Below are positions 54,301 to 63,593 of a DNA stretch of 64,000 bases, in pieces. Numbering within the stretch: the first letter of the stretch is position 1; each line of letters opens with the position of its first letter. The notes below the pieces were generated by a model, which worked only from the letters and a program-made list of their open reading frames with translations, did not search any database and had not been told where the DNA came from. Made by a program: the position numbers and the translations under genes. This DNA comes from Pyruvatibacter sp. HU-CL02332. Lineage in GTDB: Bacteria; Pseudomonadota; Alphaproteobacteria; CGMCC-115125. The DNA is taken from NCBI RefSeq assembly GCF_040362765.1, contig NZ_BAABWK010000001.1, positions 1,899,501 through 1,963,500 of the forward strand, given 5' to 3'.

Positions 54301-55521
54301 ATGGAAATCGCTCCAATTCCCGGTCTTGCAGACGAGGTCAATGACATCCGGCTGCGTGCGGCCAAGATCGTCAATGACAAGATCATTCCCGCCGAACCAA
54401 TCCTCTTTAAAGGCGGCAAGGATGCCGAACCTGTCCGGGCTGAGATCAAGGAACACGTGAAAGACCAGGGGCTGTGGGCACCGCATCTGCCAGTGGAATA
54501 TGGCGGCATGGGTGTCGGCTTCCTCGCCCACGCCTACATGAATGAAGTCATGGCCTGGTCGCCCTTTTCAGCGCGCCTGTTCGGCGTCGTGGCGCCCAAT
54601 TCCGGCAACCAGAAAGTGCTGCTGAAATACGGCACCGAAGAGCAGAAGAAGAAATGGCTCGAACCGTTGATCTCCGGAGAGATGGAAAGCTGCTTCTCCA
54701 TGACCGAGCCAGACAATGCAGGCTCTGACCCCCGTTCCATCCAAACGCGCGCCGTCCGCGACGGAGACGAGTGGGTCATCAACGGCCACAAATGGTACAC
54801 GTCAAACGCGCGCCGGGCAGACTTTGCCATCGTCATGTGCCGCACCGCACGCGAAGAGGCGGAAGCCGGCAAGCCGAGCGACACCATGGTGCAGATCATC
54901 GTGCCAATGGACTCGCCGGGTCTTGAAATCGTGCGTTCTGTTCCTGTTTGGGGACACACCCACGGTGACCATTGTGAAATAACGTATACGGATGTTCGGG
55001 TGCCTGTGGAAAATGCGCTGGGCCGCGTCGGCTCAGGGCACGCTGCCGCCCAGGACCGGCTGGGCGCGGGGCGCGTCTTCCATTGCATGAATTCCATCGG
55101 CGCCATGTGGCGCGCCTTCGACATGATGGTGACCCGCGCCATGAGCCGCGAAGTGCATGGCGGCACACTTGAGACCAAGCAGTTCGTTCAGGGCTTTATA
55201 GCGGATAGCTATATGGACATTCAGGCAGCACGCCTGATGACCATCAACTGTGCCCGCGTCATGGACGAAGGCGGTGATGCCCGCACGGATATCTCGGCCA
55301 TCAAAGTGTTTGTGCCAGCGGCCTTCGAGCGTGTGGTTGACCGCGCCATTCAGGTGCATGGTGCCCTTGGTGTCTCCGGCGATACGCCGCTTGCAGGCAT
55401 GTACACCGGGGCCCGTACCCTGCGACTGGCCGATGGCCCTGATGAAGTGCATCGAATCCTGATCGCCAAAAATGTCTTCAAACATTACAAGGCAGGTGGT
55501 AGCTGGGACTTTGGTACCTGA
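54301..55521 (+). CDS. Acyl-CoA dehydrogenase
   Basis: FAD enzyme of fatty-acid or other acyl-CoA beta-oxidation, 406 residues. Motifs: LPVEYGGMGVGF, CFSMTEPDNAGSDP (flavin/substrate binding), INGHKWYTSNA, the RQ-type GGTLETKQFVQGFIAD segment, and a C-terminal QVHGALGVSGDTPLA with the likely base in ADGPDEVH. ATG 54301 follows AGGAAGG. The 44 bp before phoR leave little room for a promoter, so read-through into phoR is possible. Confidence 0.94.
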   Translation: MEIAPIPGLADEVNDIRLRAAKIVNDKIIPAEPILFKGGKDAEPVRAEIKEHVKDQGLWAPHLPVEYGGMGVGFLAHAYMNEVMAWSPFSARLFGVVAPNSGNQKVLLKYGTEEQKKKWLEPLISGEMESCFSMTEPDNAGSDPRSIQTRAVRDGDEWVINGHKWYTSNARRADFAIVMCRTAREEAEAGKPSDTMVQIIVPMDSPGLEIVRSVPVWGHTHGDHCEITYTDVRVPVENALGRVGSGHAAAQDRLGAGRVFHCMNSIGAMWRAFDMMVTRAMSREVHGGTLETKQFVQGFIADSYMDIQAARLMTINCARVMDEGGDARTDISAIKVFVPAAFERVVDRAIQVHGALGVSGDTPLAGMYTGARTLRLADGPDEVHRILIAKNVFKHYKAGGSWDFGT

Positions 55522-55564
55522 GGCTCCTGTATGATTCTGGTGTCCTGTCTCCCCTGGAGAACCA

Positions 55565-57016
55565 ATGGCCGACGAGCGTGATGACCTGACGCATTCTACT
55601 GACCCGCTGCGCCGCGGTCTGCGTCCGGCTGCCTCTGAAGACCTGGTCAAGCTGCGTACCCTCGACATTGCTGTTGTTGCAGCGGGCGGCATGGGGTTCG
55701 TGCTGTTCGCAGGCTTTTGGGATGTCATGGCCATGGACGCCGCGGTGTTGCTGGCAGCAGCTATCGCAGCCTTGGCAGCGGCATGGTTGAAATTTGCGCC
55801 GCGTGCCAGCCAGACGGTGCGGCGCGCCGAAATGCCCATGACCCGACCAGTATCAACCCGGTCTGAGTTTCCGCTTACACCTGAAACCGGTGTCGCCATT
55901 ATTGAGCGTCTGCCGGACCCGATCATTCTGCTGGATCGCTCGGGTCGTATCATCCTGCACAACCGCGCGGCCACAAATATTGTGGGGCAGGGGGCAGCGC
56001 GCCGTCACATCTCCACCGTCATGCGCGTGCCGGAGGTTCTCGAAGCGGTGGCGCATGTGGTGGAGGGTGAAGCAGCACAGGTTGTGGAATATGCGCAGCC
56101 AGTTCCTATTGAGCGCCACTACCACGCATTTATCGCGCCGGTTATTGCGGCCGCCGCCGACAATGCAAAAGAGCGCCAGCGCAATGTGCTGATACTGCTG
56201 CACGACCTGACGACCCTCAAGCGAGCCGAGCAGATGCGGGCGGATTTTGTGGCCAATGCCAGCCACGAACTGCGCACGCCTCTGGCGTCCATGTCCGGCT
56301 TTGTGGAAACCTTGCAGGGCCCCGCCCGTGATGACCCTGACGCCCGCGACAAGTTCCTCGGCATTATGCAGGAGCAGGCGGAGCGCATGGGCCGTCTCAT
56401 CAATGATCTGCTGTCGCTCAGCCGCATTGAACTCAATGAGCATGTGCGCCCGAGCGATCGCGTAGACCTTGGTTCCATCATTCGCGACACCGCAGACATG
56501 CTGTCCCCTCTTGCTGAAAAAGAAGGGGTCACCATCAGCATCGATATCGAGGATGACCTGCCCCAGCCCCTCGGCGATCGCGATGAGCTGGTTCAGGTCT
56601 GTCAGAACCTGCTGGCCAATGCATTCAAATATGGTGGGTCCGGCGGCCGCGTTGAAGTCTCGCTGCGGCGCGACCGGCCCCAGGGAAGTGACGACACTTC
56701 CAGTGCTGACCCTTTGCCTGGCAGCATCGTCATGACTGTGCGCGACTTTGGACACGGCATTGAGCGCGAGCACATTCCGCGTCTGACGGAACGGTTCTAC
56801 CGGGTGAATGTGGAGCAGAGTCGCCGTCGCGGTGGCACCGGGCTTGGCCTTGCGATCGTCAAACACATCGTCAATCGGCACATGGGCTCCCTGTCTATCG
56901 ACAGCGAGCTGGGTGTCGGCTCGACCTTTAGGGTGTTCCTGCCGGTGGATCAGAAATCGATTCTGGCATCGGTCGTGGCGCGGTCACCGGCGAATGTGAC
57001 AGGCAATGTCACATAA
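55565..57016 (+). CDS. phoR: PhoR phosphate-regulon sensor histidine kinase
   Basis: A 483-residue kinase: two membrane helices (about 32-50 and 55-75) with almost no periplasmic loop, a PAS domain (about 110-215), H-box NASHELRTPLASMSGF (His234), N-box NLLANAFKYG, G-boxes DFGHGI and GTGLGLAI. The near absence of a periplasmic sensor fits PhoR, which senses phosphate through Pst and PhoU. First gene of the phoR-pstSCAB-phoU-phoB locus; GGAG lies before the ATG. Confidence 0.96.
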   Translation: MADERDDLTHSTDPLRRGLRPAASEDLVKLRTLDIAVVAAGGMGFVLFAGFWDVMAMDAAVLLAAAIAALAAAWLKFAPRASQTVRRAEMPMTRPVSTRSEFPLTPETGVAIIERLPDPIILLDRSGRIILHNRAATNIVGQGAARRHISTVMRVPEVLEAVAHVVEGEAAQVVEYAQPVPIERHYHAFIAPVIAAAADNAKERQRNVLILLHDLTTLKRAEQMRADFVANASHELRTPLASMSGFVETLQGPARDDPDARDKFLGIMQEQAERMGRLINDLLSLSRIELNEHVRPSDRVDLGSIIRDTADMLSPLAEKEGVTISIDIEDDLPQPLGDRDELVQVCQNLLANAFKYGGSGGRVEVSLRRDRPQGSDDTSSADPLPGSIVMTVRDFGHGIEREHIPRLTERFYRVNVEQSRRRGGTGLGLAIVKHIVNRHMGSLSIDSELGVGSTFRVFLPVDQKSILASVVARSPANVTGNVT

Positions 57017-57358
57017 GACCATGCACTATGTGCGGATATTGAAAATCGCAACCGCCCAAATACGAAGAAAATACCTCAAAAAGCTCTGAAATCAGCCGTT
57101 TCCGCACAGGCTGATGCTGTCACTGAACCGTCATCTGGGCGTAATAAATCAGTCGTCGGTCCGGCCTAATTTCCGCGGCAACCGACCCGCTGAGACGGTC
57201 GGCTTGGGATGGTGTCACCCATAGCGGCGCGCGCGTCTGGCGTTTTTTCAGACGGAAGCGGTCACACACTTTTTGTTGTCTCAGGATCGTTGCCGGGTCG
57301 CCAAGGGGGCGTCTTAGGGGAGCGGTCTTAGAAGATTTCCAACCGGATTGGAGAAATC
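57017..57358. other. 342-bp phoR-pstS intergenic region
   Basis: Holds the Pho box and the pstS promoter (TAATAA-like -10 near 57142) and a leader of about 200 nt with G-rich runs near 57285-57320. No gene or terminator is seen. TGTGACAGGCAATGTCACA near 56994-57013 is a second dyad overlapping the phoR 3' end. Confidence 0.5.
57117..57134 (+). promoter_or_regulatory. Pho box upstream of pstS
   Basis: CTGTCAC-TGAA-CCGTCAT, two 7-mers separated by 4 bp, matching the CTGTCAT-N4-CTGTCAT consensus at 11 of 14 or better, about 225 bp before pstS and in the -35 position of a TAATAA box. PhoB binding is inferred. Confidence 0.75.
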
Positions 57359-58393
57359 ATGAACTATCGCAAAATGACCATCGCTGCTGCAGCGGTTGCG
57401 TCGATCGCATTCGCAGGCGCTGCCCAGGCACGCGACCAGATCCAGATCGTCGGTTCGTCGACGGTTTTCCCGTTCTCGACCCTCGTGGCCGAGCAGTTCG
57501 GTAAGACGACCGAATTCAAGACACCGGTTGTTGAATCAACTGGTTCAGGCGGCGGCATGAAGCTGTTCTGCTCAGGCGTTGGCCTTGAGCACCCGGACGT
57601 CACCAATGCGTCACGTCGCATCAAGTCCAGCGAATTTGAAAAGTGCACAGCAGCCGGCATCACCATCACCGAAGTCAAAATCGGTTACGATGGCATCGTG
57701 CTCGCAAACTCCAACTCTGCACCAACATACGAACTGACACGTCAGCAGCTGTTCCTGGCGCTTGCCAAGCAGGTTCCAAATGCTGAAGGCGAGCTTGTTG
57801 ATAACCCCAACAACACATGGTCAGACATTGACCCGTCTCTGCCGGACGTTGAAATCGAAGTTCTGGGCCCGCCCCCGACCTCCGGTACGCGTGACGCATT
57901 CGTTGAGCTCGTGATGCGCAAGGGCGCTCGCAAGTTCGACCAGCTCAACACACTGCGCGGCGAAGACAAGAAGGCATTCCGTGCCATCTCCGACACCATG
58001 CGCGAAGACGGCAAGTTCGTTGAAGCCGGCGAAAACGACAACCTGATCGTTCAGAAGCTCGAAGCCAACCCGAACGCTCTGGGCATCTTCGGTTTCTCTT
58101 TCCTCGAAGAAAACCGCGACAAGGTTCACGGTTCAATCGTTGAAGGCAACGAGCCGACCTTTGAATCAATCGCTTCTGGCGACTACCCCGTCTCCCGCTC
58201 ACTCTTCTTCTACGTGAAGAACGAGCACGTCGGTGTGGTTCCAGGCATCAAGGAATTCGTTGCCGAATTCGTTGCTGAAAAGGCTGTTGGCCCAGAAGGT
58301 TATGCCATCGACAAGGGTCTGATCCCGCTTCCGGACGCTGACCGCGAAGCAATGCGTGAAGGTGCATTGGCACTGACACCACTGACCATGTAG
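57359..58393 (+). CDS. pstS: PstS periplasmic phosphate-binding protein
   Basis: High-affinity phosphate receptor, 344 residues. Signal peptide cleaved near AQA/R (24/25). The phosphate-binding loops QIVGSSTVFPFST and ESTGSGGGMKLFC near the N-terminus, then GYDGIVLANS and PPTSGTRDAFVEL, fit the PstS family. Preceded by a Pho box and followed by a GC-rich hairpin, so its mRNA may be more abundant than the downstream permease genes. Confidence 0.97.
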   Translation: MNYRKMTIAAAAVASIAFAGAAQARDQIQIVGSSTVFPFSTLVAEQFGKTTEFKTPVVESTGSGGGMKLFCSGVGLEHPDVTNASRRIKSSEFEKCTAAGITITEVKIGYDGIVLANSNSAPTYELTRQQLFLALAKQVPNAEGELVDNPNNTWSDIDPSLPDVEIEVLGPPPTSGTRDAFVELVMRKGARKFDQLNTLRGEDKKAFRAISDTMREDGKFVEAGENDNLIVQKLEANPNALGIFGFSFLEENRDKVHGSIVEGNEPTFESIASGDYPVSRSLFFYVKNEHVGVVPGIKEFVAEFVAEKAVGPEGYAIDKGLIPLPDADREAMREGALALTPLTM

Positions 58394-58406
58394 TCAAACG
58401 GCTGGC

Positions 58407-58436
58407 GGGGCGGCGATCCGGACGGATTGCCGCCCC
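58407..58436 (+). terminator. Intercistronic hairpin after pstS
   Basis: GGGGCGGCGATCC pairs with GGATTGCCGCCCC (13 bp with one mismatch) 14 bp past the pstS stop, with no T-run. It more likely stabilises pstS mRNA or attenuates transcription into pstC than ends it fully. Confidence 0.6.
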
Positions 58437-58656
58437 AACGGCACTCAAGCCATAAGTTTGATATTCTCTACGCCTGTCGTGCCGATTCTATCTTTTTGAA
58501 TTTTCGTGCTTTTCGTTGCGCCACCTGGTGCAGCGATGAGCGCCGGATCCGCGCTTTTGGGGCAATCCGGACTACAGGGGGCAAGTCAGACCGCTCAGTG
58601 CTTCAGTCCACCAGGACATGAAGCAGGACGGCACCTGACAACGAACGAGTAACCGC

Positions 58657-60042
58657 ATGAGCGCGACCACCCTAATCCTTGTTATTCTGGTCCTGAGTTA
58701 CATCGGGTACCTGTTGGGCCGCAGCAAGGCGACCGCTGTTGCAGGCGGCGAACTGGTGTCTCTTCATTCGCTTCCCAGCTATCACGGCGCCTATGTTGCC
58801 GTTTGGTGCGGCATCCCCGCCCTTGTCCTTCTCGCGCTGTGGCTAGTGCTGGAGCCACAGGTCGCGGACATGATCCTGCGGGCAAATCTGCCGGACTCAA
58901 CCGTTGCCGCACTCACCGCTCCAGAGCTGAGCCTCCTTATCACCGACATCAAGAACCTTGCGACCGGCAACATTGTCAGCCGCGAGGTTGATCCTGCCCT
59001 TCAGGCGGCCGCGGATGGATATTCTGCAGCGCTTTGGATCAGCAACATGGCGCTCATCGTTGTGGCGCTGTCGATAGCCATCCTCGGTATTGGTTACGCG
59101 CGCAGCCACATCGAAAAAGACCTGCGGGCTCGTAACCGTGTCGAGCGTGTCGTCCGGGTCGTCATGGTTGTCGCATCAACAATCGCCATCTTCACGACCA
59201 TCGGCATTGTTGCCTCGCTCATATTTGAGGCCAGCCGCTTCTTTGCCCGCGTCTCCTGGGTTGAGTTCCTTTTCGGCCTTCAGTGGAGCCCGCAGACAGC
59301 CATCCGCGCCGAGCAAGTGGGGTCCTCAGGCGCCTTTGGTGCTATTCCGATTTTCGCTGGTACATTCCTCATCACCATCATCGCCATGTGCGTGGCGGTG
59401 CCGGTTGGATTGTTCTCAGCCATCTACATGTCTGAATATGCCGGCCCAAAATTCCGGTCGGTCGCAAAGCCAATTCTTGAGGTACTCGCTGGCGTCCCGA
59501 CCGTGGTGTACGGCTTTTTCGCGGCCCTCACTGTGGCGCCGCTCTTTCGCGGCTTTGGCGAGTCGATCGGCCTTGATGTGTCATCAGAAAGTGCGCTTGC
59601 TGCAGGCATGGTCATGGGTGTCATGATCATCCCCTTCGTATCATCCCTTTCTGATGACGTGATGAACGCTGTGCCGCAAACCCTGCGCGACGGGTCATTT
59701 GCTCTGGGCGCCACCAAGTCTGAAACAATCAAGCAGGTGGTCGTGCCCGCCGCATTGCCGGGCATTGTGGGCGCCGTTCTGCTGGCCGTCTCCCGCGCCA
59801 TCGGTGAAACCATGATTGTGGTCATGGCTGCAGGCTTGGCGGCCAACCTGACGGCGAACCCGCTTGAAGCTGTGACCACCGTCACCGTGCAGATTGTGAC
59901 GCTGCTCGTGGGTGACCAGGAATTTGACAGCGCCAAGACACTGGCAGCCTTTGCGCTGGGTCTTGTTCTCTTCTTCATCACGCTCTGCCTGAACGTCTTC
60001 GCGCTCAGCATCGTTCGCAAGTACCGGGAAAAGTATGACTGA
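58657..60042 (+). CDS. pstC: PstC phosphate ABC transporter permease
   Basis: A 461-residue permease, longer than the usual 300 because of an N-terminal extension with two or three extra helices (about 1-20, 48-72, 125-150) and a periplasmic loop. The conserved core begins near 170 with FEASRFF and contains the EAA-type loop ALGATKSETIKQVVVPAALPGI (about 350-372). It overlaps pstA by 8 bp. Works with PstA in the membrane. Confidence 0.96.
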   Translation: MSATTLILVILVLSYIGYLLGRSKATAVAGGELVSLHSLPSYHGAYVAVWCGIPALVLLALWLVLEPQVADMILRANLPDSTVAALTAPELSLLITDIKNLATGNIVSREVDPALQAAADGYSAALWISNMALIVVALSIAILGIGYARSHIEKDLRARNRVERVVRVVMVVASTIAIFTTIGIVASLIFEASRFFARVSWVEFLFGLQWSPQTAIRAEQVGSSGAFGAIPIFAGTFLITIIAMCVAVPVGLFSAIYMSEYAGPKFRSVAKPILEVLAGVPTVVYGFFAALTVAPLFRGFGESIGLDVSSESALAAGMVMGVMIIPFVSSLSDDVMNAVPQTLRDGSFALGATKSETIKQVVVPAALPGIVGAVLLAVSRAIGETMIVVMAAGLAANLTANPLEAVTTVTVQIVTLLVGDQEFDSAKTLAAFALGLVLFFITLCLNVFALSIVRKYREKYD

Positions 60043-61846
60043 CGCCACCTCATCTCCTGGATCTGTCGTCGACCGCAAGCCGGACCTTTCTCCCGCGCGT
60101 GTGCGTCGGCGCTACGCTGCTGAACGACGCTTTCAGGCTTATGGCCTGACGGCCATCTTCATTGCGGTTGGTGTGCTCGTGTGGCTCATCGGCTCTATCG
60201 TGTGGCAGGGTCTGCCCGCGTTTACTCAGTACAAGACCACCCTCAATGTGGAGCTGAGTGCCGACGAGATTGACCCGGACAACCTGGGAGCGGCCAACTA
60301 TCAGGCCCTCGCACGCCGGGCGCTCTATGACCGTTTTCCCAATGTAACCGCGCGACGCGACAAGCGGCAGCTGGCCTCGGTGCTGTCTGGCGGCGCGGAC
60401 ATCACATTGAAGGAATTTGTCGAGGCTGATCCATCGGTCATTGGCACCACACAGGAAGTTCAGGTGTCGGTATCCGACAGCATGGACACTTTCCTCAAAG
60501 GCCAGATGACGGACATTGTTGAAACCAATCCGGATACAGATCTTCTGCCGTCCCAGGACGGTGATGCTGTCACACTTGTCGCTTCAACAGACGTATTCGC
60601 TGACGTGCTGGCCTCGGTCAAAGTCGAGCTGGAGGCAGAAGCCAACAAGACGCTGGAAAGTGCCCGCCGTGAAACGCGCGGCATCGCCGTAACAGAAAAC
60701 GACCTTGCTGCCCTGCGCGTGCGTGTCGACCAGTCGGTTGGTGCCGAACGCGAAAGCCTTGAGGCGCGCGTTGCAGCGCTTGAGACGGATATCGCCAAGC
60801 GCATTCGCAAGCTGGAAGCATTCAACAGCCAGGCAGAGCAACTGCTTGACGTGGCAGGATCAGCAGGCGGCACCCTTGACCTGACGGTGGCCATGCCCAG
60901 CGTCCTTGTTGAAATCAATGGCGGTGTGGTGAAAGCCCAGCAAGTTGCCAATGACCGGGTGATAGGCAAGGCGTTTATTCCGCTTGAGACCACAGCACCC
61001 GCCGCTGCGGGCGAATGGACAGTCGTCACCTATGTAACGCCGGAACGCGGCCGTCAGGTCAACGACCAGACAGCCACCTGGTTGCGCGAGCTGCAGAAAG
61101 ACGGGGCCGTTGAAAACACGTTTGCAGATGTGTTGTTCACCAAGGGTGACAGTCGTGCACCTGAGCAGGCTGGTCTATGGGGCGCAGTTGTCGGCTCGTT
61201 CCTGACGCTGATTATTACTCTGATGCTGTCATTCCCAATCGGCGTGCTGGCCGCGATCTATCTGGAAGAGTTTGCGCCGCAAAACCGCATTACGGATCTG
61301 ATCGAAGTCAACATCAACAACCTGGCCGCTGTTCCCTCGATCGTGTTCGGTCTTCTGGGCCTTGCAATGTTCCTGAACTTCTTCGGATTGCCGCGCTCCG
61401 CGCCGCTCGTCGGCGGCATGGTGCTTGCGCTCATGACGCTTCCGACGATCATTATTGCGACCCGCGCCGCTCTCAAGGCAGTGCCGCCTTCCATTCGCGA
61501 AGCAGCGCTTGGCATCGGTGCCTCCAAAGTGCAGGTCATCACCCATCACGTATTGCCGCTGGCAATGCCCGGCATTCTGACCGGCACAATCATCGGCATG
61601 GCGCAGGCGCTGGGTGAAACAGCGCCGCTCCTGATGATCGGCATGGTGGCCTTCATTGTGGACGTGCCGGGCGGATTTACCGACCCCGCGACAGTGCTGC
61701 CTGTGCAGATTTACATTTGGGCTGACAGCCCCGAACGCGCCTTTGTGGCAAAAACCAGTGCCGCCATCATGGTGCTGCTCACCTTCCTGATCATGATGAA
61801 CGCACTTGCTGTTCTACTTCGCCGCCGCTTTGAGCGCCGCTGGTAG
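60035..61846 (+). CDS. pstA: PstA phosphate ABC transporter permease with large N-terminal domain
   Basis: A 603-residue permease. A first membrane helix (about 38-62) is followed by about 320 residues of periplasmic, partly coiled-coil sequence (DUF3333-like, 65-390), then five helices with the EAA loop ALGIGASKVQVITHHVLPLAMPG (about 490-512). Classical PstA is about 290 residues; the extended form is known in alphaproteobacteria. The extra domain could contact PstS. Overlaps pstC; pstB follows by 46 bp. Confidence 0.95.
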   Translation: MTDATSSPGSVVDRKPDLSPARVRRRYAAERRFQAYGLTAIFIAVGVLVWLIGSIVWQGLPAFTQYKTTLNVELSADEIDPDNLGAANYQALARRALYDRFPNVTARRDKRQLASVLSGGADITLKEFVEADPSVIGTTQEVQVSVSDSMDTFLKGQMTDIVETNPDTDLLPSQDGDAVTLVASTDVFADVLASVKVELEAEANKTLESARRETRGIAVTENDLAALRVRVDQSVGAERESLEARVAALETDIAKRIRKLEAFNSQAEQLLDVAGSAGGTLDLTVAMPSVLVEINGGVVKAQQVANDRVIGKAFIPLETTAPAAAGEWTVVTYVTPERGRQVNDQTATWLRELQKDGAVENTFADVLFTKGDSRAPEQAGLWGAVVGSFLTLIITLMLSFPIGVLAAIYLEEFAPQNRITDLIEVNINNLAAVPSIVFGLLGLAMFLNFFGLPRSAPLVGGMVLALMTLPTIIIATRAALKAVPPSIREAALGIGASKVQVITHHVLPLAMPGILTGTIIGMAQALGETAPLLMIGMVAFIVDVPGGFTDPATVLPVQIYIWADSPERAFVAKTSAAIMVLLTFLIMMNALAVLLRRRFERRW

Positions 61847-61892
61847 ACGACACGACCGTAACGCGCATACAAACGCATAGAGGACTATCTCA

Positions 61893-62708
61893 ATGTCAGT
61901 TGCCGAGAATATCTCTGAAGCCCCGACCACTGAGCCGGCTGCGACCAACGCGCCGGTGAAGATGGAAACGCGCGACGTCAATGTCTTCTACGGTGAGAAG
62001 CAGGCCCTGTTCGATGTCAGCTTGGACATCCGCAAGAACCAGGTCACGTCCCTCATCGGCCCGTCCGGCTGTGGCAAGTCCACCTATTTGCGCTGTCTCA
62101 ATCGCATGAACGATGTGATCGATATTGCGCGTATCACAGGGTCTATCAAGCTGGACGAGGAAAACATCTACGACCCGAATGTGGACGTGGTGGAAATCCG
62201 CGCTCGCATCGGCATGGTGTTTCAGAAGCCAAACCCGTTCCCCAAATCCATCTACGACAACATTTCCTATGGCCCGCGCATCCACGGCATTGCAGCCACA
62301 AAGAATGAGATGGATGAAATCGTTGAAGTGTCGCTTCGGCGCGCTGGCCTTTGGGAAGAGGTCAAAGATCGTCTGGCCGAACCTGGCACGGGCCTGTCTG
62401 GTGGCCAGCAGCAGCGGCTGTGCATTGCCCGTGCCATTGCTGTGTCACCGGAAGTGATCCTCATGGATGAGCCATGCTCTGCTCTTGACCCGATCGCGAC
62501 AGCCCGCATCGAAGAGCTGATCGATGAGCTCAAGGACAATTACACCATCGCCATCGTGACCCATTCCATGCAGCAGGCGGCACGCGTGTCCCAGCGCACG
62601 GCGTTCTTCCACCTGGGCATTCTGGTGGAAGAAGGCGATACGGAACAGATTTTCACCAACCCGCGCGATGAGCGGACACAGGACTATATTACCGGTCGTT
62701 TTGGTTAG
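61893..62708 (+). CDS. pstB: PstB phosphate ABC transporter ATPase
   Basis: ATPase of 271 residues powering phosphate import. Walker [13 protein letters not shown] (about 54), Q-loop [16 protein letters not shown], signature [14 protein letters not shown] (about 168), Walker [14 protein letters not shown] and H-loop [12 protein letters not shown] are all intact. AGAGGA lies before the ATG. It also relays the phosphate signal to PhoU and PhoR. Confidence 0.98.
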   Translation: MSVAENISEAPTTEPAATNAPVKMETRDVNVFYGEKQALFDVSLDIRKNQVTSLIGPSGCGKSTYLRCLNRMNDVIDIARITGSIKLDEENIYDPNVDVVEIRARIGMVFQKPNPFPKSIYDNISYGPRIHGIAATKNEMDEIVEVSLRRAGLWEEVKDRLAEPGTGLSGGQQQRLCIARAIAVSPEVILMDEPCSALDPIATARIEELIDELKDNYTIAIVTHSMQQAARVSQRTAFFHLGILVEEGDTEQIFTNPRDERTQDYITGRFG

Positions 62709-62805
62709 TCGGCCGATGCACCTAGACTGTTCAGCAAGGTCCGCATAGTTGGGCCGTCAGGCTGAATGCCACACCGGGCTAAGGCCCAATCGGGAGAGAC
62801 CCCAA

Positions 62806-63540
62806 GTGCAAGAGCATATCGTTACGTCCTTTGAAGAGGCTCTCGATAGTATCAACGAAAGCCTCGCACGCATGGGCGGCCTTGCTGAAAAGCAGCTGGC
62901 CGACTCCATTGAAGCGATTACCCGCCGCGACCGCGCGCTGGCGGAACAGACCGTTGCATCTGACAAGCAGATTGATGCTCTTGAGGTGGACATTGAAGCG
63001 CAGGCGCTGCGCCTGATTGCTCTGCGCCAGCCAATGGCGATTGATCTGCGCGAAACAGTCTCCGCCATCAAGATCTCATCGGACCTTGAGCGCATTGGTG
63101 ATTTGGCCAAGAACATTTCAAAGCGCGCGCTGGCTGTGGATCAGGCAAGTCCGGGTCGTGCCATGCAGGGGCTTGAGCGCATGGGCCGTCAGGTCCTCAA
63201 TCAGCTCAAGGAAGTGCTTGATGCCTACGCCCAGCGCGACAATGAGCGTGCCATGGTCGTCTGGCGGCGCGACGAAGAGATTGACGAGATGTACAACTCC
63301 CTCTTCCGGGAGCTGCTCACCTACATGATGGAAGATCCGCGCACGATTTCCCTGTGCACCCATCTTCTGTTTGTCGCCAAGAACCTTGAACGTATCGGCG
63401 ACCATTCCACCAACATCGCAGAAACCATTCAGTTCCTTGTGACCGGTGAAGCGCTTGGAGAGAACCGGCCAAAGGGTGACACGACCAGTGTCACAAACAT
63501 GGAATTCCCAGCTGACGCAGAAACACCACCGCAGTCATGA
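62806..63540 (+). CDS. phoU: PhoU phosphate-signalling regulator
   Basis: Two-repeat three-helix-bundle protein, 244 residues from GTG 62806 (GGGAGAG upstream); the open frame further up is not conserved-looking. Both metal-binding E/DxxxD motifs are seen (ISSDLERIGDLAKNI about 90-105 and AKNLERIGDHSTNIAET about 190-206). In other bacteria it links PstB to PhoR and switches PhoR off in high phosphate. Its stop is followed closely by phoB. Confidence 0.95.
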   Translation: MQEHIVTSFEEALDSINESLARMGGLAEKQLADSIEAITRRDRALAEQTVASDKQIDALEVDIEAQALRLIALRQPMAIDLRETVSAIKISSDLERIGDLAKNISKRALAVDQASPGRAMQGLERMGRQVLNQLKEVLDAYAQRDNERAMVVWRRDEEIDEMYNSLFRELLTYMMEDPRTISLCTHLLFVAKNLERIGDHSTNIAETIQFLVTGEALGENRPKGDTTSVTNMEFPADAETPPQS

Positions 63541-63593
63541 TGCAACTCTCGACCGCGCCATCAGCTGCAAAAGCAATGTCCGGGGCAAGACCA

